From: Bacteroides intestinalis
GTDB taxonomy: Bacteria; Bacteroidota; Bacteroidia; Bacteroidales; Bacteroidaceae
Length of the DNA: 64,000 nt
Assembly (NCBI RefSeq): GCF_902364365.1
Contig: NZ_CABJDN010000002.1
Span: 190,815 to 254,814, forward strand
Direction: 5' to 3'
The notes below the pieces were generated by a model. That model had not been told where the DNA came from and did no database searches. It saw only the letters and a list, made by a program, of their open reading frames with translations. Position 1 is the first letter of the stretch. Each line of letters starts with the position of its first letter. The translations under genes and the position numbers were made by a program. Positions 37,840-45,379 of the stretch are shown here, in pieces.

Positions 37840-39165
37840 TCATAAAAAAGAATCATAATAACTTTCCAAATATTTATCCAACATACCAGGAGCCTTCTGT
37901 GTACAAGTACATAAATCATATTTACCATTTTCATATTTATTCCGTAAAGTATACCATGCACATGCACCACTACATATCGGTAGGAAAAAACATTTTTTGC
38001 AAACAGGATCATTATACCATTTAGTGCCCACAATATATCTATTCAACAATGTCTTATTGGTCATTTTATTAGTGAATATATTTCCTACAATTTTTTTTGG
38101 ATCACTCACATCATTCCAACATTTATAAACTTCTCCTTCAGGACCTACAATATATGCACATTGACGATTAGCAGCACAACTTTTTGAACAAAAGCTTTGG
38201 GGATATAACGGAATTTCCAACAAGTTTCTTTGTCTTGCATCCCATAGTAACTCCTCTATTTCTTTATGGTTTAAAGTTTCAGAAGCATATTCTGTTTTCT
38301 GTTCATTATCAATTCGCAGAAATCCAGGATATACTCTCACATTTTTTTGTTTCCATTTTTCTTGTAGCTCTTCTGCAACCTGGTAATAATCATTCTTATT
38401 ATTTCTTTCTATATTTACGCGAATATCCACCAAAGTATTAGGAAACTCTTCAATAAAACGACTCGTATTTTCTATAATCTTATCATAAGTATATAAATCA
38501 GTCTTTGTCTTTCGAATAGAGTTATGCCGCTCTCTGCTACCATCCAATGTTACTTGCATCTTAGTCAACGGATATCGCTTAAATAGAGCTAACACTCTAT
38601 TATTAATAAAATACCCATTAGTAATAAGAGAATGCTTAGTCATTTCGAGAGTTGTTTTTTGAGAGATCTTATCCAATAAACGTTCTATTGTATTAATAGC
38701 CATCAATGGCTCTCCTCCATACCAATTAAGAGCTAATTGACGGGATTCATGATGTGAATTTATAAATGCAATCACAGCATCTTCAGTCTCTTCATTCATT
38801 GTTACCATCCGTTTATGTTCTTCAAAGCAATAATAACAAGAAAAATTACATCCAAGTGTTGGCACAAGAGTCAAACCCAGTACATATTTTGAATAACTGC
38901 GACGATCTGTTTCATATTGATGCTCCAATAAAAAATCATCATCTTCCATAGCCTCCACTATAATTTTTCTTTTTAAGAGAGAGGATAAAACATCTATATC
39001 AATTTTCCTGATATTGCGTTTATCATCTTTACATTTCAATAGCTCTTTATACAAATCGTCACTGACTTCAAGAAAAGTATTAGTCCGCGAATTGTATACC
39101 AAATTCTTCTTTTTCGAAGACACAAATAAATAAGTATATCTTGATATGCTTAAATTTTCAGCCAT
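37840..39165 (-). CDS. Radical SAM/SPASM peptide maturase (cluster 1)
   Basis: The 441-residue product has an N-terminal region of about 95 residues that could bind the leader (YTYLFVSSKKKNLVYN), then the radical SAM motif CNFSCYYC (Cys106, Cys110, Cys113; CX3CX2C). NWYGGEPL is the expected GGE motif. The C-terminal SPASM domain has Cys residues in SFCSKSCAANRQC, VYKCWNDV and VCKKCFFLPICSGAC for two auxiliary iron-sulfur clusters. Enzymes of this design make thioether or C-C crosslinks in short peptides. The likely substrate is the 66-residue precursor encoded 85 bases upstream. The coding sequence is clearly more AT-rich than the core genes. Confidence 0.92.
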   Translation of the reverse strand: MAENLSISRYTYLFVSSKKKNLVYNSRTNTFLEVSDDLYKELLKCKDDKRNIRKIDIDVLSSLLKRKIIVEAMEDDDFLLEHQYETDRRSYSKYVLGLTLVPTLGCNFSCYYCFEEHKRMVTMNEETEDAVIAFINSHHESRQLALNWYGGEPLMAINTIERLLDKISQKTTLEMTKHSLITNGYFINNRVLALFKRYPLTKMQVTLDGSRERHNSIRKTKTDLYTYDKIIENTSRFIEEFPNTLVDIRVNIERNNKNDYYQVAEELQEKWKQKNVRVYPGFLRIDNEQKTEYASETLNHKEIEELLWDARQRNLLEIPLYPQSFCSKSCAANRQCAYIVGPEGEVYKCWNDVSDPKKIVGNIFTNKMTNKTLLNRYIVGTKWYNDPVCKKCFFLPICSGACAWYTLRNKYENGKYDLCTCTQKAPGMLDKYLESYYDSFL

Positions 39166-39196
39166 AGAATCACAAGTTGATTTATTATTAATAACA

Positions 39197-39230
39197 TAGA
39201 ATGCTTAGTTAGTAATAGCTAAGCATTCTA
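39197..39230 (-). terminator. Hairpin between precursor and maturase genes (attenuator candidate)
   Basis: TAGAATGCTTAG and CTAAGCATTCTA pair perfectly over 12 bases with a 10-base loop. On the minus strand it lies 21 bases after the precursor stop and is followed by an AT-rich but not strictly T-rich sequence. A leaky terminator or an RNA-stabilising stem here would make more precursor than maturase, as often seen in RiPP operons. Confidence 0.65.
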
Positions 39231-39250
39231 AATCTGTTTTCTATAGAAAA

Positions 39251-39451
39251 CTACAGTACTTTGTCGTCGGATGTACTAGGTTTAAGCGTCTCCTGCTTAT
39301 CTTTGTCACTGTTAGTATTTCTATTCCAACAATCACAAACACATTCTGTTCCACCACCTTCAACGTTTTCCAGTTGATCATTTCCTAAAGTTTCATCTTG
39401 ATCCTTGATTACTTTGATCTGTTCTTTACTTTTTTTGTCATTCTCTTCCAT
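39251..39451 (-). CDS. RiPP precursor peptide with GG-type leader and CxCxC core (cluster 1)
   Basis: The 66-residue product has a highly charged leader and then LENVEGGG at residues 27-34, followed by a segment with Cys37, Cys39 and Cys41 (ECVCDCWN) and a hydrophilic tail. With Gly33 as -1, positions -4 Val, -7 Leu and -12 Leu are hydrophobic as in double-glycine leaders; -8 is Gln rather than Glu. It resembles the GG-leader natural-product precursors described for Bacteroidales. It is immediately upstream of a radical SAM/SPASM maturase on the same strand. No peptidase/exporter is encoded in this cluster. The identity of the final peptide is unknown. Confidence 0.8.
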   Translation of the reverse strand: MEENDKKSKEQIKVIKDQDETLGNDQLENVEGGGTECVCDCWNRNTNSDKDKQETLKPSTSDDKVL

Positions 39452-39929
39452 AAGTAATTATTTCTTAAGTTAGTAATTGGGGTAATTATCTCACATTGCA
39501 AAACTAACCGATATCAGTCCATTCTAACAGGACTGGATAAAATATTAAGAAAATAAATATATTTTCGCATTAATCCTATTATCAGACTCCTTGTGAGGCA
39601 TCTGCATCCCCTGCTTGGAGGCTCTAGTGAAGAATTACCTTGGTCATACTGAAGTTAAAGAACAGATCAAGTCCGCACGATTTCCTATATATAAGGTAAG
39701 CCCTATAAATCAGAATAAAGGTTTTAAGAGATAATTGGAGTTGTTTCTCAAAGATTTAGTATTTTTGGCAGCTATAATAAGCTGTTAAGCTATCAAAGCC
39801 TACATGTTTTAATATCGTAGAAAATGGTAGCTGCGCTACATACAGTAATTGTTGAGGCAAAATTAAATTGCGAAATGCGTCATTACCACGAAAGTAAAGC
39901 AGTAAAATGATTAGTTTGAATAACTTGCT
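39452..39929. other. Intergenic region before the YdeI-family gene, no complete gene
   Basis: The 478 bases hold the promoter region of the precursor gene at the left end. An open but start-less stretch at 39597-39734 (plus strand, 45 codons, including NYLGHTEVKEQIK) is not recognised and may be a gene remnant. No other signal was found. Confidence 0.5.
39499..39535 (-). promoter_or_regulatory. Promoter region of the cluster 1 precursor with a possible operator
   Basis: The minus strand reads TAGTTTTG at 39506-39499, matching TAnnTTTG, 48 bases before the ATG. Instead of a clear TTTG there is a short inverted repeat, CAGTCC at 39515-39520 with GGACTG at 39530-39535, across the -33 position. 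A poor -33 element under a palindrome fits an activator-dependent promoter. Confidence 0.45.
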
Positions 39930-40499
39930 ATGACTACAGAAAATAAAATAAAGTATTTTGAGAATCGAGAAGATTGGAGAAAGTGGTTAATGGACAACTT
40001 TGAAACCTCCAGTGAAATATGGTTTGTATTTCCCTATAAGTCGTCCGGTAAAAAAAGCATTTTATACAATGATGCCGTTGAAGAAGCCCTTTGCTTCGAT
40101 TGGATTGACAGTACAACCAAACCACTTGACAAAGATCATAAAATTCAGCGTTTCACACCCAGAAACCCTAAAAGCACTTACTCGCAAGCCAACAAAGAAA
40201 GGCTTAAATGGCTATTGGAAAATAAAATGATACACCCGAAATTTGAGGAGAAAACGCGAAGTATTTTATCTGAGCCTTTCATTTTTCCCAATGATATAAT
40301 TGATAAATTGAAAGAAGATGAAACAGTATGGAAAAACTATCAACCATTTTCCGAAGCATATAAGCGAATCCGAATAGCGTACATCGAAGCTGCGAGAAAA
40401 CGTCCTGAAGAATTTGAGAAGCGGTTAAACAACTTCATCAGCAAAACAAAAGAAAACAAAACAATAGTAGGATTTGGCGGAATTGAAAAATACTATTAA
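39930..40499 (+). CDS. YdeI/OmpD-associated family protein
   Basis: The 189-residue product matches the YdeI family: REDWRKWLMDN near the start, EALCFDWIDS, RFTPRNPKSTYSQANKER and a C-terminal region with AYIEAARKRPEEFEKRL. Members are annotated as bacteriocin-protection or stress proteins, but the biochemical role is not known. Placement between two peptide-natural-product clusters makes a protective role attractive, yet the family is widespread elsewhere, so the link is only suggestive. The ATG has no Shine-Dalgarno sequence. Confidence 0.82.
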   Translation: MTTENKIKYFENREDWRKWLMDNFETSSEIWFVFPYKSSGKKSILYNDAVEEALCFDWIDSTTKPLDKDHKIQRFTPRNPKSTYSQANKERLKWLLENKMIHPKFEEKTRSILSEPFIFPNDIIDKLKEDETVWKNYQPFSEAYKRIRIAYIEAARKRPEEFEKRLNNFISKTKENKTIVGFGGIEKYY

Positions 40500-40552
40500 T
40501 CAAAAGATTAGCATCATAAATAGAAAAACGTTTTAAAATGAGGACTGAAATA

Positions 40553-40584
40553 CTTGACTTCACCTTTCTGATGTAGTATCTTTG
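40553..40584 (+). promoter_or_regulatory. Promoter of a short transcription unit
   Basis: CTTG (40553-40556) and TATCTTTG (40577-40584) are 20 bases apart, one base off the Bacteroides consensus. No long gene follows; a 25-codon frame and a terminator do. Confidence 0.55.
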
Positions 40585-40590
40585 TAGAAG

Positions 40591-40857
40591 TTTAAGAACA
40601 GAACTCTAATATAAACCTAAAACTTTAGCAAATGGAAAAATCCAAAGAACACCGTAATATTCTTACAGCAAAGCATCATAAAGCGAATAAATCTGACAAT
40701 ATTTCATAAAAAACAGATATCAAATATATAATTACTGATAACTTACTCCCAAGCTATTCAGTCTGATTATAACTAATCCGAGTGAATTTCACCCTAAATA
40801 GTAACGAGTATAAAAGAAGTAAAGGCAGTATTTCCTCACAAGGATTACTGCCTTTTT
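40591..40857 (+). ncRNA. Putative small RNA or very short peptide gene
   Basis: A predicted transcript of about 265 bases runs from a recognisable promoter to a strong terminator. It contains only a 25-codon frame at 40632-40709 (starts MEKSKEHRN, ends SDNIS). The peptide is basic and His-rich and not recognised. The unit could encode a small RNA, a regulatory leader or what remains of a longer gene. Confidence 0.4.
40821..40857 (+). terminator. Terminator of the short transcription unit
   Basis: AAAGGCAGTA pairs with TACTGCCTTT, with an inner TCCT/AGGA pairing around CACA, followed by six T residues in total. It is a typical strong intrinsic terminator. Confidence 0.85.
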
Positions 40858-41279
40858 TGTTGAAATATATCTAAATCAGGTGTAATTACCATCTTTTATG
40901 CTGTTAATAAACACGGAGAATATTCTTAAAAAACGTAGCTATTATTCTTTAAAAACGCTGATTACGGTTATTAATAGGGTACTTGTTATTGACCTGAATT
41001 ATTACTTATCTATTTATACCTAAAATTCTCTATACTTCTCTTCACTATAAATGAAATCAGTACATTGATTATCTCGTCATTTTTTCCGTCCGAAAGTACT
41101 CGAAGCAAATATTTTCAAGATTCCCAGTTTATCACCATCGAACCGATATATTGACATTAGTCCATCAAGTAGATAAAAGCTATCCGTTCTAATACTTAAA
41201 GTAATTAAAACCACAATCATAGTAGTAATATATAGATATTTATAGCCATATTTACACTATAATATAGTAATTTATTAGC

Positions 41280-41372
41280 TCATGAATGGTGGTAGTTATA
41301 AAAGAAATCACATCGCGAATAGAAAATCTTTCGCATGAATGGATTTATATTTTTCCTTCTTGTAGCCGTCAT
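41280..41372 (-). pseudogene. 30-codon remnant downstream of the AAA ATPase, possibly of a RloB-like partner
   Basis: Three bases after the ATPase stop the minus strand has an ATG followed by MTATRRKNINPFMRK and then a stop after 30 codons. The Arg/Lys-rich start resembles how RloB-family partners of such ATPases begin, but the similarity is too short to prove. Either the partner was truncated or this is a chance frame. Confidence 0.3.
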
Positions 41373-41375
41373 AAT

Positions 41376-42596
41376 CTATTCTTCTTGTGTATTAAACAAA
41401 CGGGTTAAATCTCCGACAATTGGAATTGCTCCATACTTTCCGGATAGGTAATCTTTTTCAAACGAGGCATCATTGCGTACTTTATATTCTGCCAACGAAT
41501 AAAGTTCGGTTGCTCCATAACGGTCTTTTTGTGTAAACCAAATCTGATCCCGTCGGAATATATTAGCACTCAGCAAGTTTGTATCGTGAGTAGTGAATAT
41601 TAATTGAGCATTTTTCGGATTGGTTTCTTTTGAATTAAACAGGGCAATAATTCTACATGTAAGAAGTGGATGTATCTTAGAGTCAAATTCATCTATAATA
41701 AGACGCTTTCCATTATCCAAAGCATCAATGATAGGGTACGCCAAAGAGAAATACTTTATCGTGCCTTCCGATTCGTTTTTCTTGAATGGAAAAGTAATAG
41801 CTTTCACCTCATGGCCTTCATCATCATATTGCGTATGCGTACTAACAATCGTATTGTCTATTTTTTCAATATTTTCAATACCTAAATCAGCATAACGGGA
41901 AAACTCTACAATTCTCTGTTTCATCCTGATGTCATCCAGTTGGGTGGTTGCAGTACTCCATATTTTTTCATCATTGGAACCTAAAATAATAGTGGTATCG
42001 TTCAACCACTTCATGATCTCTACTGCTATCGGATCATTGAATTGCGCTGCAACAGAAAGCAATAATGCATTTGCTCTCACCATTCGTTTACCTGCCAGTT
42101 CTTTACCAACGACAAACTTAGTATGAATGTCGAAGCCATCTTTTTCCCGGTAGAATAACTCCACCTCTTTAGCCCTCTTTTTATTAGCTTTTTGATAGAG
42201 CCATTCCGAATGTACCAATGAGTTATCGGCTTCAAACCCATAACGATATTGATTATCTTCATCACAGAATATTGCTTCAAAATAACTCGGTTCACCCGCA
42301 GTAAGCGAGTTTAACCGAAAACTTTCTATATTAATACGTTCTCCTGCTTGAATATCCTTCGATGAGTTTATCACATACCACTTAAAGAATTCAAATGCCT
42401 TAATGAAATTGGATTTGCCGGATGCATTAGCACCGTAAACAACTGCACTCTTCATCAATGATAATCCGGTGACGCCTACGCTAAAGATTATATCTTCAGC
42501 CGGAACCTGTATTTCTTTCAAAGCTGATGCTGCTAATGACAATGTAGATTGTTCTTTGAAAGACAGGAAGTTCCCTATTGTAAATTGAATAATCAT
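41376..42596 (-). CDS. AAA-family ATPase with ABC-type head (COG1106/RloA-like)
   Basis: The 406-residue product starts IIQFTIGNFLSFKEQSTLSL, has the Walker A motif GANASGKSN at about residues 55-63, a Walker B-like segment KRLIIDEFDSKIHP at about 300 and a following THD motif (IFTTHDTNLL). This is the SMC/RecF-like ATPase type often called ATP-binding or RloA-like, frequently paired with a RloB-type nuclease in defence-like operons. Here no full partner is present downstream, so its function alone is uncertain. A -7 element (42634-42627) sits 31 bases upstream of the start. Confidence 0.85.
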   Translation of the reverse strand: MIIQFTIGNFLSFKEQSTLSLAASALKEIQVPAEDIIFSVGVTGLSLMKSAVVYGANASGKSNFIKAFEFFKWYVINSSKDIQAGERINIESFRLNSLTAGEPSYFEAIFCDEDNQYRYGFEADNSLVHSEWLYQKANKKRAKEVELFYREKDGFDIHTKFVVGKELAGKRMVRANALLLSVAAQFNDPIAVEIMKWLNDTTIILGSNDEKIWSTATTQLDDIRMKQRIVEFSRYADLGIENIEKIDNTIVSTHTQYDDEGHEVKAITFPFKKNESEGTIKYFSLAYPIIDALDNGKRLIIDEFDSKIHPLLTCRIIALFNSKETNPKNAQLIFTTHDTNLLSANIFRRDQIWFTQKDRYGATELYSLAEYKVRNDASFEKDYLSGKYGAIPIVGDLTRLFNTQEE

Positions 42597-42626
42597 ATCT
42601 TAACCGATTTATTTGAGAAATTATCA

Positions 42627-42634
42627 CAAATATA
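42627..42634 (-). promoter_or_regulatory. Probable -7 element for the AAA ATPase gene
   Basis: The minus strand reads TATATTTG, matching TAnnTTTG. A TTTG exists upstream but only 12 bases away, which is too close. Confidence 0.4.
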
Positions 42635-42825
42635 CCCTTTAATTTTCAAAATAAGGATTTTTATTAGATGAATTATATTATTTTATGTCTAATAACATGT
42701 ATTGGAATAAAAGAGAGGATTAGTAATTCACTAAACTTCGTAGCTCCAACGTTACCCCGTGGTAAACGATTCATTATACATATCAAAAAAAATGAAGTGA
42801 CGGATGAAAGAATGTAGTACAACAT

Positions 42826-42856
42826 TTTGCTTTTTTAAAGAAATAATTTATTTTTG
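42826..42856 (+). promoter_or_regulatory. Promoter of the TPR/HTH regulator gene
   Basis: TTTG at 42826-42829 and TATTTTTG at 42849-42856 are 19 bases apart, an exact consensus match, 21 bases before the ATG. Confidence 0.75.
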
Positions 42857-42876
42857 CTTTCAAATAGATTACTACT

Positions 42877-44757
42877 ATGCTTTTATCTAATAAATATATT
42901 GTTTGTATCTGGGGAATTTTACTTGTACTATCATGCACAAACACCCGCACGGAATCTTCACCAACTCTACTTCCTGAACTGGCGCAAGCAGAAAATTGTA
43001 TGTATGCATATCCCGACAGCGCACTACATATTCTTGAAAAAATGACACCACCCAAGGTTACTGATAAATATCAATATGCAACGCGGTGTCTGCTACTATC
43101 GCAAGCGAAAATAAAGAATTATGTGAAATTGGAATCTGACAGCTTAATATCAATTGGCTATAAGTATTTTCAACAAAAAGAAAATCCACAGAGAAAAGCA
43201 CTTGCAGGATATTTGGAAGGTATATATCATAATGATGAAAAACACGACGCTGAAACTGCTCTGAAATATTATTTAGAAGCTGCTACAGAGATAGAAAAGA
43301 CGGAAGATTATCAATTGGCATATTTTATATATGCCGGAATAGGAGAAATATATGTGTTTCGCTCCTTACCCGATTATGCAATTGATGCCTTTCAGAAAGC
43401 ACAAAATTTTGCCCAGTTATCTAAAAATAAAGCATACATATCTCTATCTTTATCATATTTAGGTAGAGCATATTCTATAAAACCAGATGCAGACAAATCC
43501 ATCAGTTATTATAAAAAAGCATTAGAAGTCGCAAGAGAAATAGATGATAAAACGTCTATAACTATTGCATTGAATGAGCTTGCAGTTGTTTATAGAGTTT
43601 TTTTAAAAAATTATAAAGAAGCTCTTATATACGCCTTGGAAGCACTACGAATAAACGAAAAGAAAGAATCTCTACAAAACTACTTAACAGTGGGAGATAT
43701 CTATCGGCAACTAAACATGAACGACTCCGCTCAATACTATCTTAACAGAGCTGCCACATCAAACAATATATATACAGTATGTGGCGCATATCAATCACTA
43801 TATTATTTAAATCGTACTATACCCCAGAATTATGCTAAAGCAATGACATATTGTGATAAGTTCTACACATGTATAGATTCAATTACCCAAATAAAACATG
43901 GCAAAGAAATCATAGCAATGAAAGAAAAGTATGATCATGAAAAGCTACTGAACGAAAAAAAAACATTGCAAATAGAAAACGAGCAGATTATACGAAACAA
44001 CTTATATATTCTATTATTTATAGTAATAGTCATAGCATGCCTCATTTTCCTCTATCAGCGTAAGTTGATACAAAAAGAACGTACTATCCAGATGCAGGAA
44101 GAACAGCTTCGTATCTACAGCCTGCAAATACATGAAAATGAAATGCAAATGGCGCAGAATAGAGTACATATAATGCAACTCTCTGAGCAGTTGGCTGCAA
44201 ACGAAGGATTGCATGAAACAATGATGGAGCAACAAAACGGATTGAATGAACTCAAAAAAAGGAATGAGAATCTACAAAAAGAAACTATTCTACTACAACA
44301 GAACATGGCTGAATATTCACAAAACATGCAAGGAAAACTCAAAACGCAATTAATGTCTTTCGATGTTATGGCAGAAGAAAATACACGCTTGCGTAACCGC
44401 GAAGAATTCCTGTGCAAATTACTAATTCCATATATAAAACCGTTGGATTCTCTCATAAAATCACCCAAACAACTCACAATCGTTCAATGGGCAGAAGTGG
44501 AAGAAAATATAAATAAGCTATACAACAACTTCACTCTCCGCCTAAAAGAACAATTCCCATCGTTTACCAATAATGACCTGCAAGTATGTTGCCTTATAAA
44601 GTTGCGCATTACTGTATCTGACATAGCAAAGATACTGAATATTTCTCCGGCCTCTGTCTCTAAACGGAAACAACGGATAAAAGAGCAAATCATAAAGGAA
44701 CTTGGAGACAACTTCGACAAATCACAACTCATTGATATCTGGATATGGGAGTATTAA
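42877..44757 (+). CDS. Membrane-spanning TPR/coiled-coil/HTH regulator (cluster 2)
   Basis: The 626-residue product starts with a signal or lipoprotein-like segment (LVLSCTNT, Cys about 20), followed by TPR-type helical repeats to about residue 350, one membrane helix at about 373-395 (LYILLFIVIVIACLIFLY), a long coiled coil rich in Gln and Glu (about 395-500) and a C-terminal helix-turn-helix (DIAKILNISPASVSKRKQRI, about 582-601). This places TPRs in the periplasm and the DNA-binding end in the cytoplasm, so the protein could sense an outside peptide or protein and directly control transcription. It immediately precedes the cluster 2 operon, and the direct repeats at 44832-44850 are candidate binding sites. 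Family members are common in Bacteroides but mostly uncharacterised. Confidence 0.8.
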   Translation: MLLSNKYIVCIWGILLVLSCTNTRTESSPTLLPELAQAENCMYAYPDSALHILEKMTPPKVTDKYQYATRCLLLSQAKIKNYVKLESDSLISIGYKYFQQKENPQRKALAGYLEGIYHNDEKHDAETALKYYLEAATEIEKTEDYQLAYFIYAGIGEIYVFRSLPDYAIDAFQKAQNFAQLSKNKAYISLSLSYLGRAYSIKPDADKSISYYKKALEVAREIDDKTSITIALNELAVVYRVFLKNYKEALIYALEALRINEKKESLQNYLTVGDIYRQLNMNDSAQYYLNRAATSNNIYTVCGAYQSLYYLNRTIPQNYAKAMTYCDKFYTCIDSITQIKHGKEIIAMKEKYDHEKLLNEKKTLQIENEQIIRNNLYILLFIVIVIACLIFLYQRKLIQKERTIQMQEEQLRIYSLQIHENEMQMAQNRVHIMQLSEQLAANEGLHETMMEQQNGLNELKKRNENLQKETILLQQNMAEYSQNMQGKLKTQLMSFDVMAEENTRLRNREEFLCKLLIPYIKPLDSLIKSPKQLTIVQWAEVEENINKLYNNFTLRLKEQFPSFTNNDLQVCCLIKLRITVSDIAKILNISPASVSKRKQRIKEQIIKELGDNFDKSQLIDIWIWEY

Positions 44758-44766
44758 ATCATAGCA

Positions 44767-44878
44767 TGTCCAGATTCGAATAAAAGTTTTTTCATACTTT
44801 TCTATTTATTAGCGAGTTATCAAGATCAACATGTCCATATTGTGTCCATAACAATTCAATAATTAACCGCTAAATTTG
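44767..44878 (+). promoter_or_regulatory. Promoter of the cluster 2 operon with helical-phase direct repeats
   Basis: A -7 element TAAATTTG lies at 44871-44878, 28 bases before the ATG. No TTTG is at -33. Instead the octamer TGTCCATA occurs twice, at 44832-44839 and 44843-44850, with an 11-base period (one helical turn), and TGTCCA occurs again at 44767-44772. Repeats in phase just upstream of a promoter lacking a -33 element are typical activator sites. The TPR/HTH protein encoded just upstream is the natural candidate. Confidence 0.6.
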
Positions 44879-44906
44879 TTTTCAGAAAATCAAAAGACAA
44901 ACAATT

Positions 44907-45296
44907 ATGAGAAACTATGTATGTTATTTATCAATCTGCATGCTCTTTATTATAAGTAGCTTGCCAATGCAGCCAATACAGGCAGAAATCAGAGGTTCTT
45001 ATACTGAATCAGAGATAATTTTTGGAGGAGAATGGACATTAGTAAGAAGCCTCTCTCCTATCCCCTTCACCGCCTCCGTCAGCGATGACCAACTAACTTT
45101 GAAATGCGCCTCCCCTGACTATGACATAAATATCACCATTGTCAACGCTAATGGCCAATCCGTATGGCTGTGTGATATTGCAGCACCCGAAACATCTTTT
45201 GTTTCCATTCCTCTCGACAGCTTACCTCAAGGTAGTTACACGATTGAAATCAGCAATGATTACGGTGGTTACTTACAAGGTACATTTCAGCTATAG
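44907..45296 (+). CDS. Small secreted beta-rich protein (DUF3244-like)
   Basis: The 129-residue product has a signal peptide (ending PIQA) and a C-terminal region that resembles short immunoglobulin-like/sorting-type domains (YDINITIVNANGQSVW, then LPQGSYTIEISN). This is the layout of DUF3244 proteins found in Bacteroides. A role is unknown. It is the first gene after the regulator and is separated from the rest of the cluster by a hairpin (45303-45337), so it may be made in excess. It could be an extracellular partner sensed by the TPR domain of the regulator, but that is speculation. Confidence 0.65.
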   Translation: MRNYVCYLSICMLFIISSLPMQPIQAEIRGSYTESEIIFGGEWTLVRSLSPIPFTASVSDDQLTLKCASPDYDINITIVNANGQSVWLCDIAAPETSFVSIPLDSLPQGSYTIEISNDYGGYLQGTFQL

Positions 45297-45302
45297 TTAT
45301 GG

Positions 45303-45337
45303 AAAAGGAGAGACAGACTTATGAAGCCTCTCCTTTT
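45303..45337 (+). terminator. Terminator/attenuator between the small secreted protein and the exporter genes
   Basis: AAAAGGAGAG pairs with CTCTCCTTTT over 10 bases with a 15-base loop, followed by TCTTTTCT. It lies 7 bases after the stop. No -7 element is seen before the next gene, so some read-through is probable. Confidence 0.75.
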
Positions 45338-45379
45338 TCTTTTCTACCCCTTCTTATTCAATACTAAAAACACACCATT

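Larger units (their letters stand above)
40500..41279. other. Long AT-rich region with one short transcription unit
   Basis: Between the YdeI-family stop and the AAA ATPase gene the only structures seen are a promoter, a 25-codon frame and a terminator (40553-40857), listed separately. From about 40860 to 41279 no frame, repeat or hairpin stands out; it may be decayed coding sequence. Confidence 0.6.

Noticed and set aside
39597..39734. Start-less open stretch with LGH, considered as a tyrosine-recombinase remnant
   Set aside because: Only 45 codons, no catalytic Arg or Tyr context and no other recombinase trace; similarity is too weak.
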